A stretch of 64,000 bases of DNA from an uncultured Eubacteriales bacterium (GCA_902795275.1 CADBKQ010000026.1:55184-119183), one strand, 5' to 3'; numbered from the stretch's first letter, positions 8,059-16,881 are shown. Notes: generated from the sequence alone by a model not told the origin. Program-made: numbers and translations.

Positions 8059-9693
8059 ATGCCCATCACGGATCTGTTGGAGAGAAACAGCAAACTGTAC
8101 GGAAATGAAATCGCGCTGGTGGAAATGAACCCGGAAATTCAGGAGGAGCCGCGGGTGACATGGCGGGAGTACGAGCTGATCCAGCCCACCACTTCGACCC
8201 CCTACCGCCGGGAGATTTCCTGGAGCGTGTTTGACGAAAAGGCCAACCGGGTGGCGAACCTGCTGCTCAGCCGGGGCATCCGCAAGGGCCAGAAGGTGGC
8301 TATCCTGCTGATGAACTGCCTGGAATGGCTGCCCATCTATTTCGGCGTGCTGAAAACCGGCGCGGTGGCGGTGCCGCTGAACTTCCGCTACACCGCCGAT
8401 GAAATCGACTACTGCTTAAAGCTGGCGGACGCGGACGTGCTGTTCTTTGGCCCGGAATTCATCGGGCGCGTGGAGGACATTTTCCCCAAGATCGGCAAGG
8501 AAATGCTGCTGTTCTTCGTGGGCGACAACAAGCCCTCCTTCGCGGAAAGCTATAATGAAGCGGTGGCCAACTGCTCTTCCTCCGCGCCCAAGATCCTGGT
8601 AGTGGACACCGACGACGCGGCGATTTATTATTCCTCCGGCACCACCGGCTTCCCCAAGGCCATCCTGCTGGATCACACCGCGCTGCTGCAATCCGCCCGG
8701 ATGGAAGCCATGCACCACGAAACCACCCATGACGACGTGTTCCTCTGCATCCCGCCGCTGTACCACACCGGCGCGAAAATGCACTGGTTCGGCAGCCTGT
8801 ACACCGGCAGCCGGGCGGTGATCCTCAAGGGCAACAAGCCTAAAGCCATCCTGGAAACCGTGAGCATGGAGCGCTGTACCATCGTGTGGCTGCTGGTGCC
8901 CTGGGCGCAGGACATCCTGCTGGCCCTCGACCGGGGCGACCTGAAGCTGGAGGACTACCAGCTGTCCCAGTGGCGCTTGATGCACATCGGCGCCCAGCCC
9001 GTGCCCCCGTCCCTGATCCGGCACTGGCTGCAATACTTCCCCCATCACAAGTACGACACCAACTACGGCCTGTCCGAATCCACCGGCCCCGGCTGCGTAC
9101 ACCTGGGCATGGAGAACGTGCGCAAGGTGGGCGCGATCGGCGTGCCCGGCTTCGGCTGGAAGTGCAAGATCGTGGACGAGAACGGCGAGCCGGTCAAGCA
9201 GGGCGATGTGGGCGAGCTGTGCGTGAAAGGCCCCGGCGTCATGAAGTGCTATTACCATGACCCGAAAGCCACCGCCGAAGTGCTCAAGGACGGCTGGCTC
9301 CACACCGGCGACATGGCCATGCAGGACGACGAAGGCTTCATCTTCCTGGTGGACCGCAAGAAGGACGTGATCATCACCGGCGGCGAGAACCTGTATCCCG
9401 TGCAGATCGAAAACTTCCTTTCCGCCCATCCCAAGATTCACGACGTGGCGGTCATCGGCCTGCCCGACCAGCGCCTGGGCGAAATCGCCGCCGCCATCAT
9501 CCAGGTCAAGGAAGGCATGGAATGCACCGAAGAAGAAATCAACCACTTCTGCCTCGACCTGCCCCGGTATAAGCGCCCGAGGAAAATCATCTTCGCCCCC
9601 GTTCCCCGCAACCCCACCGGCAAGATCGAAAAGCCCAAGCTCCGCCAGCAGTATTGCGGCGTGCGCCTGGTGGAAGCTCAGAACAAGGGTTAA
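8059..9693 (+). CDS. Fatty-acyl-CoA ligase (AMP-forming, ANL superfamily)
   Basis: 544 residues. The ANL motifs are all present: P-loop SSGTTGFPKA (~191-200), HTGD with the adenylate-binding Asp, the hinge DRKKDVIITGGENLYP, and catalytic Lys522 in NPTGKIEK. It therefore activates a carboxylic acid with ATP and CoA. The closest annotated types are medium/long-chain fatty-acid ligases; acyl chain length cannot be read from sequence. It stands alone between its own promoter and a strong hairpin terminator. Confidence 0.9.
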   Translation: MPITDLLERNSKLYGNEIALVEMNPEIQEEPRVTWREYELIQPTTSTPYRREISWSVFDEKANRVANLLLSRGIRKGQKVAILLMNCLEWLPIYFGVLKTGAVAVPLNFRYTADEIDYCLKLADADVLFFGPEFIGRVEDIFPKIGKEMLLFFVGDNKPSFAESYNEAVANCSSSAPKILVVDTDDAAIYYSSGTTGFPKAILLDHTALLQSARMEAMHHETTHDDVFLCIPPLYHTGAKMHWFGSLYTGSRAVILKGNKPKAILETVSMERCTIVWLLVPWAQDILLALDRGDLKLEDYQLSQWRLMHIGAQPVPPSLIRHWLQYFPHHKYDTNYGLSESTGPGCVHLGMENVRKVGAIGVPGFGWKCKIVDENGEPVKQGDVGELCVKGPGVMKCYYHDPKATAEVLKDGWLHTGDMAMQDDEGFIFLVDRKKDVIITGGENLYPVQIENFLSAHPKIHDVAVIGLPDQRLGEIAAAIIQVKEGMECTEEEINHFCLDLPRYKRPRKIIFAPVPRNPTGKIEKPKLRQQYCGVRLVEAQNKG

Positions 9694-9701
9694 TCTGTAC
9701 G

Positions 9702-9738
9702 GACAAAGCCCGGCTGAATCGCTCAGCCGGGCTTTGTC
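9702..9738 (+). terminator. Hairpin terminator of the acyl-CoA ligase gene
   Basis: A 16-bp stem (GACAAAGCCCGGCTGA with its complement) around a 5-nt loop, 8 bp after the stop. The T-run is short and lies mostly inside the stem. Confidence 0.65.
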
Positions 9739-9755
9739 AATGCTAATAGACGAAG

Positions 9756-10219
9756 CAGGGGCCTGTGCGGCCCCTGAACCCCGCACCAGGGCGGTGACCG
9801 CCCTGGACCCGCAATAGCGGATGCTGCTTGATGGGGAATACAATCTTGGTTCCCGCTGCTGCGTGGAGGAACCGTTGAAGTCCATCTTGGTGACATTGTG
9901 CTTCTGGCCCGGCGGACGAACCGCCGATGACCGCCAGTGGCGGGAATCTCATCGGCGGTGAGATCAGGCGAAACGAGCAATGTCCGCTGTGCGGGCTTCG
10001 CATCCGGGAAAGCCAAGGAATAAACCCCAGGAGAAAGTGAACTTTCCCCTGGGGTTTTTCCTGGCTTTCTTGGGCCAGAAGCCCTCTAACTGTTCGTAAC
10101 CCCAGCGCGGCAGGCGGAGGCTGTTGGTTTATTCCAACGGCGTTATATCGCCAGGTGCGGGTCCAGGGGGGATCATCCCCCTGGTGGGGTCTGGGGTGAA
10201 ACCCCAGCGGTTCCCCTTG
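9756..10219. repeat. Modular dispersed repeat, copy A (carries a nested ~80-bp repeat)
   Basis: The left arm (9756-9825) has the hairpins GGGGCC/GGCCCC and CCAGGGCGG/CCGCCCTGG. The right arm (about 10145-10219) has CCAGGGGG/CCCCCTGG and CTGGGG/CCCCAG. The arms are inverted copies of each other in layout (ACCCC, ACCAGGG stem, CCCTGGACCCGC). The core, 9896-10110, runs from TTGTGCTTCTGGCCC to GGGCCAGAAGCCCTC and is shared with copies B and C. It fills the 479-bp gap and supplies the last codons and stop of the alpha/beta-hydrolase gene. Confidence 0.8.
9914..9995 (+). repeat. ~80-bp repeat (R80), copy 1, nested in the larger element
   Basis: Shares CCGCCGATGA, CATCGGCGGTGAGA and GCAATGTCCGC with copies at 37748-37819 (opposite strand) and 39004-39100. 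In copy C of the larger element this position holds only a short hairpin, so R80 looks inserted here. Confidence 0.7.
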
Positions 10220-10994
10220 TTTGATTGATACCCTTCACAGAAGCGCTGGGCTGCGCAAGGATTTCACGAAGGACCGTACCGACATAAGCGTCCGCGTGAT
10301 TGAGGGAAAACTCCCCGTGGTATAAGCCCGGGAGGATGGTGAGGCGGCTTTCCGGAATCGCTTCCCGGATGGCTTTGGCGGACTGGAGAATTTCCCGGTT
10401 TTCCCTTTCACCGGCAAACAGAGACACCCGAGCGGAAGTGTTTCCGACGGCGCGTTTGAGGGCATAACTCGTATTCGCTTTCAGAAAAGCGATCATGTCG
10501 CTTTTGCGAATACCGCAGGTGTCGCGGTAATAATCCTCAAACAGTTCCTCCTTGATATGAAGCGACTGAAACTGGAGCTTTGCGAACCGCCTGTTCCGGA
10601 TCAGCCCATAGCTGCTTCCGACGGCGGAACCGATCAGCGCGTGGGTCAGCCGGGACGGAAGAACGGCGGCGCTTTCCACCAGGGCATATTGGCAAATATC
10701 GCTTCGCTGGGAGAGCATCTCCAGCAGGATCTGTCCGCCCAGGGACAGGCCGCCGATGAAGAGAACGGAACCGTTCAGGTGTTCGTCGATGAAGGCAATG
10801 ATCTCCGCGGCGTTGCTTTCGATGGTCGTAAAAGGGCGGTCGCTCCCCGCGTGGCCGTCCAGGATCGGCAGAATCACGCGATACCCGGATTGCAGCGTTT
10901 CCGCTTCTTCCCGGTAATTCCACCAGTTCAGCCCGCCGCCGTGAAGCAGCAAAAGGGTCTCCTGCTGATCGGGCCCATATTCACGGTAATTCAT
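10173..10994 (-). CDS. Alpha/beta-hydrolase fold protein
   Basis: 273 residues from ATG 10994; a TTG at 11000 is the alternative start. It has the oxyanion-loop motif LLHGGG (~12-17) and the nucleophile elbow GGLSLGGQ; a C-terminal His is plausible in LYHGEFS. The fold covers esterases, lipases and C-C hydrolases, so the substrate is unknown. It follows ktrA by 30 bp on the same strand and is probably co-transcribed. The last ~17 residues, rich in Thr, Gly and Pro, and the stop codon are encoded by the right arm of repeat copy A, so the native C-terminus was probably replaced when the element inserted. Confidence 0.8.
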   Translation of the reverse strand: MNYREYGPDQQETLLLLHGGGLNWWNYREEAETLQSGYRVILPILDGHAGSDRPFTTIESNAAEIIAFIDEHLNGSVLFIGGLSLGGQILLEMLSQRSDICQYALVESAAVLPSRLTHALIGSAVGSSYGLIRNRRFAKLQFQSLHIKEELFEDYYRDTCGIRKSDMIAFLKANTSYALKRAVGNTSARVSLFAGERENREILQSAKAIREAIPESRLTILPGLYHGEFSLNHADAYVGTVLREILAQPSASVKGINQTRGTAGVSPQTPPGG

Positions 10995-11024
10995 CGTCAA
11001 TTTCCGCGCAGCGGTCGTGCCGGA

Positions 11025-11672
11025 TCAGAACCGCAGGAACTTCTGCACGTCGGCTTCGCTGCCCAGCAGGATCACGCGCTCTCCCTGGGCGAAAACGTGG
11101 GAAGGGCCGGGCATGGGATCGACCACGCCGTCCCGGCGGACAGCCAGAATATTCAGGCGGTATTTCTGGCGCACCGCCAGGTCGACCACCGTGTGCCCGA
11201 TCCAGCCATCGGGAATATCGGTTTCATAGATCGCATGGCTCGGCGACAGGCGGACATAATCGAAGATATGATCGCTGCTGTAACGAACCGCCGCCCATTC
11301 CGCCATCTGCTTTTCGGGATAGATCACGTCGTCGGCTCCACAGGACAGAAGAAACTCCGCGTGGGCGTCCCGGGAAACGCGCGCCAGCACAAAGGATGCG
11401 CCCTTTTTCTTCAGCAGCGACGTGATTTCCAGCGACGCCTGAAGATCGTGGCTCATGGTCACAACGCAAAGGTCAAAGTCCTTTACGCCCAGGGAATCAA
11501 TCAGCGCCGGGTCCGTGGCGTCGCCGATCTCGGCGTTGGTCACATAGTTCAGGGCGTCCTGCACCTTGCGCTCGTCCTTATCAATGGCCAGCACCTGATG
11601 ATGCAGGTCGGACAGCTTCTGCGCCATGTGCCGCCCAAACCGGCCCAGGCCGATCAATAATACATTCCTCAT
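11025..11672 (-). CDS. ktrA: KtrA/TrkA-type potassium-channel gating subunit
   Basis: 215 residues. An N-terminal Rossmann RCK domain with GLGRFGRHMA (nucleotide-binding glycine loop) and acidic Asp31 after the second strand is followed by an RCK_C domain (~135-215). KtrA forms a cytoplasmic octameric ring that gates the KtrB membrane protein in response to ATP/ADP, and in many Firmicutes to c-di-AMP via RCK_C. AGGAGG lies before the ATG. ktrB is divergently encoded 265 bp away, an arrangement that allows separate control of the two subunits. Confidence 0.9.
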   Translation of the reverse strand: MRNVLLIGLGRFGRHMAQKLSDLHHQVLAIDKDERKVQDALNYVTNAEIGDATDPALIDSLGVKDFDLCVVTMSHDLQASLEITSLLKKKGASFVLARVSRDAHAEFLLSCGADDVIYPEKQMAEWAAVRYSSDHIFDYVRLSPSHAIYETDIPDGWIGHTVVDLAVRQKYRLNILAVRRDGVVDPMPGPSHVFAQGERVILLGSEADVQKFLRF

Positions 11673-11745
11673 TCTTTTTCCTCCTCATCCCAGCTGATTT
11701 TTTGATGTTCTTGGCTCTCCTTTGTTTTCTTCTTTGCGAAAGATG

Positions 11746-11833
11746 TGGTATAATGATGAGGAAATCGGCTGAAAGCCGATTGTCCGTCCAGCCGGGCCGC
11801 GAATAGCGAGCACGGCTGGCATCATGGTATAAT
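11746..11833 (+). promoter_or_regulatory. Tandem extended -10 promoters of ktrB
   Basis: Two TGGTATAAT elements, at 11746-11754 and 11825-11833, both read toward ktrB and both lack a clear -35. Between them are a hairpin AATCGGCT/AGCCGATT (11762-11780) and a CCAGCCG/CGGCTGG pairing (11788-11819). Confidence 0.55.
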
Positions 11834-11842
11834 TAAAGATGA

Positions 11843-11876
11843 GCGCACGGACACGTCCTTGGACGTTCCGTGGCGC
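11843..11876 (+). promoter_or_regulatory. Stable hairpin in the ktrB leader
   Basis: GCGC, ACGGA and ACGTCC pair with GGACGT, TCCGT and GCGC in order, about 15 bp with two single-base bulges and a TT loop. It starts 10 nt after the downstream -10 element and ends ~50 nt before the ribosome site. The conserved blocks of the c-di-AMP (ydaO) riboswitch were not found. Confidence 0.5.
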
Positions 11877-11937
11877 ATGCCGGCGGTTCAGGCCCGCATC
11901 GGCTGCCGAAAGCCGAAAAAGGAACGGAGGAAATGTC

Positions 11938-13302
11938 ATGATCACCCTGCAAAAAAACGGTAAGGAAAAATCCTGCCGCCCGGAAAGCCTGCTGGTGTTC
12001 GGGTTCCTGGCCCTGATCGCGCTGGGCGCCGTTTTGCTGGCGCTGCCCGCAGCCGCCCGGGACGGGCAGAGCATCGGACTTTTTAACAGCCTGTTCACCG
12101 CCACCTCCGCGGTATGCGTTACGGGCCTGGTGGCAGTGGATACGGGGACGGCGTTTTCCTTATTCGGCCAGATCGTGCTGCTGGCGCTGATTCAGGTGGG
12201 CGGCCTGGGATTCATGGTGTTCGCCACGATGATCATGGTGATGCTGGGGCGCAGGATCTCCCTGAAAGGGCGCATGCTGATCCGGGAATCCATGAACAGC
12301 GCGTCCCTGGCCGACCTGTCCGTGCTGACGGGGCTGTACCTGCTGCTGGCGCTGGGGATCGAAGCGCTTGGCGCGCTGCTTCTGGCGATTCGTTTCGTGC
12401 CGATGTACGGCTGGACGCACGGGATATGGATGTCCCTTTTCCATGCCATCAGCGCGTTCTGCAACGCCGGGTTCGATCTGTTCGGGCATTTTTCCAGCGT
12501 CACGGCCTTTGCCGACGACCCGCTGGTGCTGCTCACCGTGGCCGGGCTGATCATTTGCGGCAGCCTGGGCTTTTCCGTCATTCTGGAAACCCTGCGCTGC
12601 CGGGAAGGATTTCACTCCCTGTCCCTGCATACGCGCATCGTACTGGTGCTGACGGGCATCCTCCTGGCGGCGGGCACCGTGTTTTTCCTGCTGGCGGAGG
12701 GCACCAACGAAGCCACGCTGGCGGGCCGGGGCATAGGCGAACAGACGCTGAACGCCTTTTTCCAGTCCGTCACCCTGCGCACGGCGGGGTTCAATTCCTT
12801 TGATCTGTTCCGGCTCCGGGACGGCTCCAAGCTGTTCAGCACCCTGCTGATGATGATCGGCGCGTCTCCCGCCTCCACCGGCGGCGGCGTCAAAACCACC
12901 ACCGCGGCCGTGCTGTTCTTCCTGATGGTGAACGTGATCCGGGGCGAAAGCGAAGTCCGGGTTGCGAGGCGCAGGCTGTCGGAGGATAATGTGCGGCGGG
13001 CGTTCGCGGTGATTACGCTGTTCCTGGCCATGCAGCTGCTGGGCACGCTGCTGATTTCCTTCATCGAGGACGGACGCTTTTCCCTGGCGGACATCTGGTT
13101 TGAAACGGCCAGCGCCATGGCGACGGTGGGCCTTTCTTCGATCGGCACGCCCAACCTCGCGCCGGCCAGCCGTGTTGTGCTGATCCCCATGATGTTCCTG
13201 GGCCGCGTGGGGCCGCTGACGCTGGCCTTAGCTTTGGCCGGCAGGCAGGGCAGGGTCCGGTCCGCGTCCAAATACCCGGAAGAAAGGATCATGATCGGAT
13301 AG
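11938..13302 (+). CDS. ktrB: KtrB/TrkH-type potassium transporter
   Basis: 454 residues starting at ATG 11938 with GGAGG at 11926; a longer frame from 11839 has no ribosome site. The four membrane-pore-membrane repeats of the SKT superfamily are visible through their filter loops: TSAVCVTGL, SAFCNAGFD, TLRTAGFNS and SAMATVGLS. Each has the pore glycine. The protein conducts K+ (often coupled to Na+) and works with KtrA, encoded divergently. No other K+ gene lies near. Confidence 0.92.
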   Translation: MITLQKNGKEKSCRPESLLVFGFLALIALGAVLLALPAAARDGQSIGLFNSLFTATSAVCVTGLVAVDTGTAFSLFGQIVLLALIQVGGLGFMVFATMIMVMLGRRISLKGRMLIRESMNSASLADLSVLTGLYLLLALGIEALGALLLAIRFVPMYGWTHGIWMSLFHAISAFCNAGFDLFGHFSSVTAFADDPLVLLTVAGLIICGSLGFSVILETLRCREGFHSLSLHTRIVLVLTGILLAAGTVFFLLAEGTNEATLAGRGIGEQTLNAFFQSVTLRTAGFNSFDLFRLRDGSKLFSTLLMMIGASPASTGGGVKTTTAAVLFFLMVNVIRGESEVRVARRRLSEDNVRRAFAVITLFLAMQLLGTLLISFIEDGRFSLADIWFETASAMATVGLSSIGTPNLAPASRVVLIPMMFLGRVGPLTLALALAGRQGRVRSASKYPEERIMIG

Positions 13303-13362
13303 CGCAGGGACGGCAAAGCATCCTGAAAGCGCAGCCATGAAATGCCTGCGATAAGATGCGCA

Positions 13363-14091
13363 TCAGGGCATGACGGTTAAAAGGCAGTCGGTCAGCGCGC
13401 CGCTTTTCACCGTTCCCTGCAGGATCACCATCGTGCCGATGGCGGGGCATTCCGCTTTCGCGGTAAAAGGAATCTGCCACGACCCATTATAATAGGGATC
13501 TTCCAGTGTGTCAACCGCGGCAATCCGCCCGTAGGCGATAAAAGGTTTCCCTTCAAAGGCTTCGGGCCTGTACAGAATATTGAGCATCTGCACCCGTTCC
13601 AGCGTACAGCTCATGGCCAGCATGTTCATTTCTTCCTGTACGCCCGTATATTCCGTTTCAGCTTCCACCGCGGCATCCGTGATCCAATACCCGTCCAGCG
13701 CGCTTTCATCCGCCCGGAAAATCCCCTTGGCCGTTACCAGAGAGCCCACGGGCGGGAGACTCTTTTCATCCCGGGGTACAATTTCCCATTGCCAGTCGCA
13801 GCACATGGTATTGTCCAGATACCCCCAAACGTAATAGCGGGCGCGGTTGCTGAAGGCGTCCTGGATTTTGCCCAGCACCCCGCGTTTGGTCACTTCCTGG
13901 CCCTCAAACTGGGGGCCGTATTCGTTATAAAACACATTCTGATAGAGCAGATACTCCGCCTGGTTCAGGATGACGGGGATCTCTTTTGTGGTGTTTTCCG
14001 CTTTCTTGTCGGAAGCTCCTTCCGCGTCGCCGCAGCCGGAAAGCAGCAGAGTCGTCAGGATGAACGCAAGGGCCATGTACAATTTTTTCAT
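13363..14091 (-). CDS. Lipoprotein of the zinc-uptake operon
   Basis: 242 residues with a clear lipobox (LLLSGCGD, Cys20), so membrane-anchored outside the cell. The mature part looks like two OB-fold-type segments, ~45-135 and ~155-240, with repeating phrases GVLGKI/YGRI, WQWEIV/WQIPF and PVGSLVTAKG/AIGTMVILQG. A CC pair (CCDW) sits in the first. It resembles proteins of the DUF1980/YcgQ type that accompany zinc transporters, but the assignment is tentative. It starts 3 bp after the znuB stop and is the last gene of the operon, so zinc delivery or sensing is likely. Confidence 0.65.
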   Translation of the reverse strand: MKKLYMALAFILTTLLLSGCGDAEGASDKKAENTTKEIPVILNQAEYLLYQNVFYNEYGPQFEGQEVTKRGVLGKIQDAFSNRARYYVWGYLDNTMCCDWQWEIVPRDEKSLPPVGSLVTAKGIFRADESALDGYWITDAAVEAETEYTGVQEEMNMLAMSCTLERVQMLNILYRPEAFEGKPFIAYGRIAAVDTLEDPYYNGSWQIPFTAKAECPAIGTMVILQGTVKSGALTDCLLTVMP

Positions 14092-14094
14092 TTT

Positions 14095-14937
14095 TTATCC
14101 CGCCTTTCTTGTCAGCCATGCAATCACGGAAAAAATCAGAAACGCGGCGATGTCTACCGCCACGATGGTGGAACCCACGGGCGTGCCGCCCAGAATGGAA
14201 ATCAGGATGCCCAGCAGCGCGCAGGTGACGGACAGCGCTGCCGAGCAGACGGTGACGCCCCGGAAGCTGCGGAACAGGCGCATGGCGCTCATGGCCGGGA
14301 AAATGATGAGGGCTGAAATCAGCAGCGACCCCACCAGGTTCATGGCCAGCACGATGATGACCGCGATCACGATGGCGATGAGCAGGTTGTACGCTTCCAC
14401 ACGGGTGCCGCAGGCCCGGGCAAAATCCTCGTCAAAGGTCACGGCGAAAATTTTATTGTAAAACAGCAGGAAGATCACCACCACCGCGGACGACAGCCCC
14501 ACGCACAGCCACACTTCGGCCTGGGTCAGCGTCAGGATGGAGGTGGAGCCGAAGAGGGTGGTACACACGTCGCCGGACAGATTGGAGGAAGTGGAGAACA
14601 GGTTCAGCAGCAGATACCCCATGGCCAGCGCGCCCACGGAAATCATGGCCACGGCGGCGTCGCCCTTGATTTTGGTGTTCTGCCCGGTACGCAGCAGCAG
14701 GATGGCGCACAGCACCGTCATGGGCAGGACAAAGAGCATATCGTTTGTCAAATGCAGCACGCCCGCCACGGCCATGGCCCCGAATGCCACGTGGGACAGG
14801 CCGTCGCCGATGAAGGAGAAGCGCTTGAGCACCAGCGTCACCCCCAGCAGGGAGGAGCACAGGGCGATCAGCACGCCCACAACCAGGGCGTATTGCACAA
14901 AGGGAAAGCTCAGATACTGGCGAAGCATGTCCATCAT
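14095..14937 (-). CDS. znuB: Zinc/manganese ABC transporter permease
   Basis: 280 residues, about eight or nine membrane helices, ABC-3 family (ZnuB/MntB/TroC). The family's GDGLSHVAFGAMA loop is at ~41-53. It forms the membrane channel of the zinc importer with ZnuC and ZnuA. The start codon overlaps the znuC stop by 4 bp (ATGA), giving translational coupling. Zn rather than Mn is preferred because of the operon's Fur-type regulator and the His-rich binding protein. Confidence 0.9.
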   Translation of the reverse strand: MMDMLRQYLSFPFVQYALVVGVLIALCSSLLGVTLVLKRFSFIGDGLSHVAFGAMAVAGVLHLTNDMLFVLPMTVLCAILLLRTGQNTKIKGDAAVAMISVGALAMGYLLLNLFSTSSNLSGDVCTTLFGSTSILTLTQAEVWLCVGLSSAVVVIFLLFYNKIFAVTFDEDFARACGTRVEAYNLLIAIVIAVIIVLAMNLVGSLLISALIIFPAMSAMRLFRSFRGVTVCSAALSVTCALLGILISILGGTPVGSTIVAVDIAAFLIFSVIAWLTRKAG

Positions 14938-15644
14938 GCGTTCTCGCCTCCTTCTGTGTCCAGAAAGCGTTTGGCCATCGGGCTGCTTTGATAGGCTTCC
15001 ACCGTGCCGAAAAAGATGTCATGCCCCACATGCAGGATGTGGGAGGCGAAGTGGAGCGCGGCGCTGATGTCATGCGAGATCATGATGATGGTAACGTCCT
15101 CCCGGTTCAGCCCCTGGATCAGATCATACATCTCCGCCGTGACCTTGGGGTCCAGGCCGGACACCGGCTCATCCAGCAGGAGCAGCTTCTGCGTCGCGCA
15201 CAGGGCTCTTGCCAGCAGGACGCGCTGCTGCTGCCCGCCGGAGAGCTGGCGATAACAGCGCCGGGCAAAGGCGGTGATGCCCATTCTTTCCATGTTTTTC
15301 CGGGCTAACTCTTTTTCAGCTTTGGAATAGAAGGGCCGCCTGCCCGTCCTGCTCTGGCAGCCGGACAGCACGATTTCCCACACCGTGGCGGGAAAATCCT
15401 TCTGCACCGCCGTTTGCTGCGGGAGATAGCCGATCTCGTTTTCCCGCATGCCCTCACCCCATCGGATGGTTCCGCCCAGGGGCTTCATGAGGCCCAGGAT
15501 GGTTTTCATCAGCGTGCTTTTGCCCGACCCGTTTTCTCCCACGATGCACAGGTAATCCCCGGCGCTGACGGAGAAGTTCACCCCGGACAGCACTGCCCGG
15601 CCTTCGTAACCCAGGCTCAGATCCTTGCATTGAAGCTGCTCCAT
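14934..15644 (-). CDS. znuC: Zinc ABC transporter ATP-binding protein
   Basis: 236 residues. Walker A GENGSGKST, Q-loop in YLPQQ, signature LSGGQQQRVLLARAL, Walker B LLLLDEP and switch His in MISHD are all intact. It powers zinc import through ZnuB. It lies between znuA (75 bp upstream) and znuB (4-bp overlap) on the same strand. Confidence 0.92.
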   Translation of the reverse strand: MEQLQCKDLSLGYEGRAVLSGVNFSVSAGDYLCIVGENGSGKSTLMKTILGLMKPLGGTIRWGEGMRENEIGYLPQQTAVQKDFPATVWEIVLSGCQSRTGRRPFYSKAEKELARKNMERMGITAFARRCYRQLSGGQQQRVLLARALCATQKLLLLDEPVSGLDPKVTAEMYDLIQGLNREDVTIIMISHDISAALHFASHILHVGHDIFFGTVEAYQSSPMAKRFLDTEGGENA

Positions 15645-15719
15645 GATGATGCTCCTTTGTTGCGGCGGAGGGCAGGAACGCTTTTCTGTTCCTGCCCTTC
15701 GCCGGTATTGGTTTCTTTT

Positions 15720-16745
15720 TTACTTTTCCAGCGCTTGCCGAAGCACGGCCAGATTGCTTTCCATCACGGAAAGGTAGGTCACGCCGTCCTGAATATCCCG
15801 CGCCGTTGTGCCCTGCATGGAATCCATCGCCAGAATCTTCTGATCCTTGGCGGCGGTCGCCTGCACCACGGTCTCGGCAATGCGCGTCTTGGGATGCTCA
15901 ATCGTCAGTACGGCGGACAGTCCCAGCTCATCCACCTTCTGCGCCAGGAACACGATGGTCTGGAAGCTGGCTTCGCTCTCGGCGGAGCAGCCGGAGAAGG
16001 CCGCGTAATAGGTCAGCCCGTAATCATCCGCCAGATAACGGAAGGGGAACCGGTCGCCGAACAGGATGGTCTTGATCTCCGCGTTCGCCGCCGCTTCGGC
16101 ATACTGCGCGTCCAGGGCCGCCAGCTTTTCGATATACGTGGCGGCGTTGGCCTGATAGGCTTCGGCACGATCCGCGTCGATTTCGGCAAGGGCGTCCGCA
16201 ATCACCTGAACCAGCTTCTGCGCGTTGCGCAGGCTCAGCCATACGTGCTCATCGGCTTCTTCTTCATGCTCATGGTCGTGCTCCTCATGTTCATGGCCTT
16301 CTTCGTCATGATCTTCATCATGGTGTTCGTCCGCGTCGCCGTGGCTGTGTTCATGCTCCATGCCTTCCACGATTTCTTCCGCCTTGATGTCCTCGCCCAT
16401 CGCTTCCACTAGGCTGATGGCTTTCAGGCCGGGATTCATGGCGGAGGCGAGCACATCCTTCACCCATTCGTCGCTTTCGCCGCCCACGTAAACAAACAGG
16501 TCGGCGCTGGATACTTTCAGAATGTCCTGGGCGGTGGGCTGATAGGAATGGAGATCCACGCCGCTGTCCAGCAGCAGGGTGATTTCCGCGTTTCCGCTGT
16601 CTCCGACAGTTTCCCGCACCCAATCATAAATCGGAAAAATCGTGACGACGACAGACAGCTTTTTTTCATCCGCCAGGGAAACGCTTCCCATCAGGCAGGA
16701 AAGAACCATCGCAAGCACAAGCAGCATGCCAATCATTTTTTTCAT
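15720..16745 (-). CDS. znuA: Zinc-binding lipoprotein/periplasmic-type protein ZnuA
   Basis: 341 residues from ATG 16745 after GGAGGG; a longer frame to 17027 has no support. The signal peptide is ~1-24 (MKKMIGMLLVLAMVLSCLMG). Cluster A-1 family features: VVTIFPIYDWV at the mature start, DLHSYQPT with the first Zn-ligand His, and EHVWLS with the second. Between them, ~115-155, is a loop of alternating His, Asp and Glu, the zinc-capture loop typical of ZnuA/AdcA and not of Mn-specific relatives. TIEHPKTR near ~230 matches another ligand region. It binds Zn2+ outside the membrane and hands it to ZnuBC. Confidence 0.92.
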   Translation of the reverse strand: MKKMIGMLLVLAMVLSCLMGSVSLADEKKLSVVVTIFPIYDWVRETVGDSGNAEITLLLDSGVDLHSYQPTAQDILKVSSADLFVYVGGESDEWVKDVLASAMNPGLKAISLVEAMGEDIKAEEIVEGMEHEHSHGDADEHHDEDHDEEGHEHEEHDHEHEEEADEHVWLSLRNAQKLVQVIADALAEIDADRAEAYQANAATYIEKLAALDAQYAEAAANAEIKTILFGDRFPFRYLADDYGLTYYAAFSGCSAESEASFQTIVFLAQKVDELGLSAVLTIEHPKTRIAETVVQATAAKDQKILAMDSMQGTTARDIQDGVTYLSVMESNLAVLRQALEK

Positions 16746-16881
16746 GTTTATTCCCTCCAAACGATTATTTCGGATGTTAAATTTGCATACAAAAATACAA
16801 GGATTTACAGAAACCTGATCCGTCCAATCCTTGCACATGATGCGAAGCCCCAACGGCATAGGACATTTTCCCGTGCGCTCA

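Noticed and set aside
11673..11937. c-di-AMP (ydaO) riboswitch before ktrB
   Set aside because: Gene context fits, but the conserved sequence blocks are missing; only unrelated hairpins are seen.
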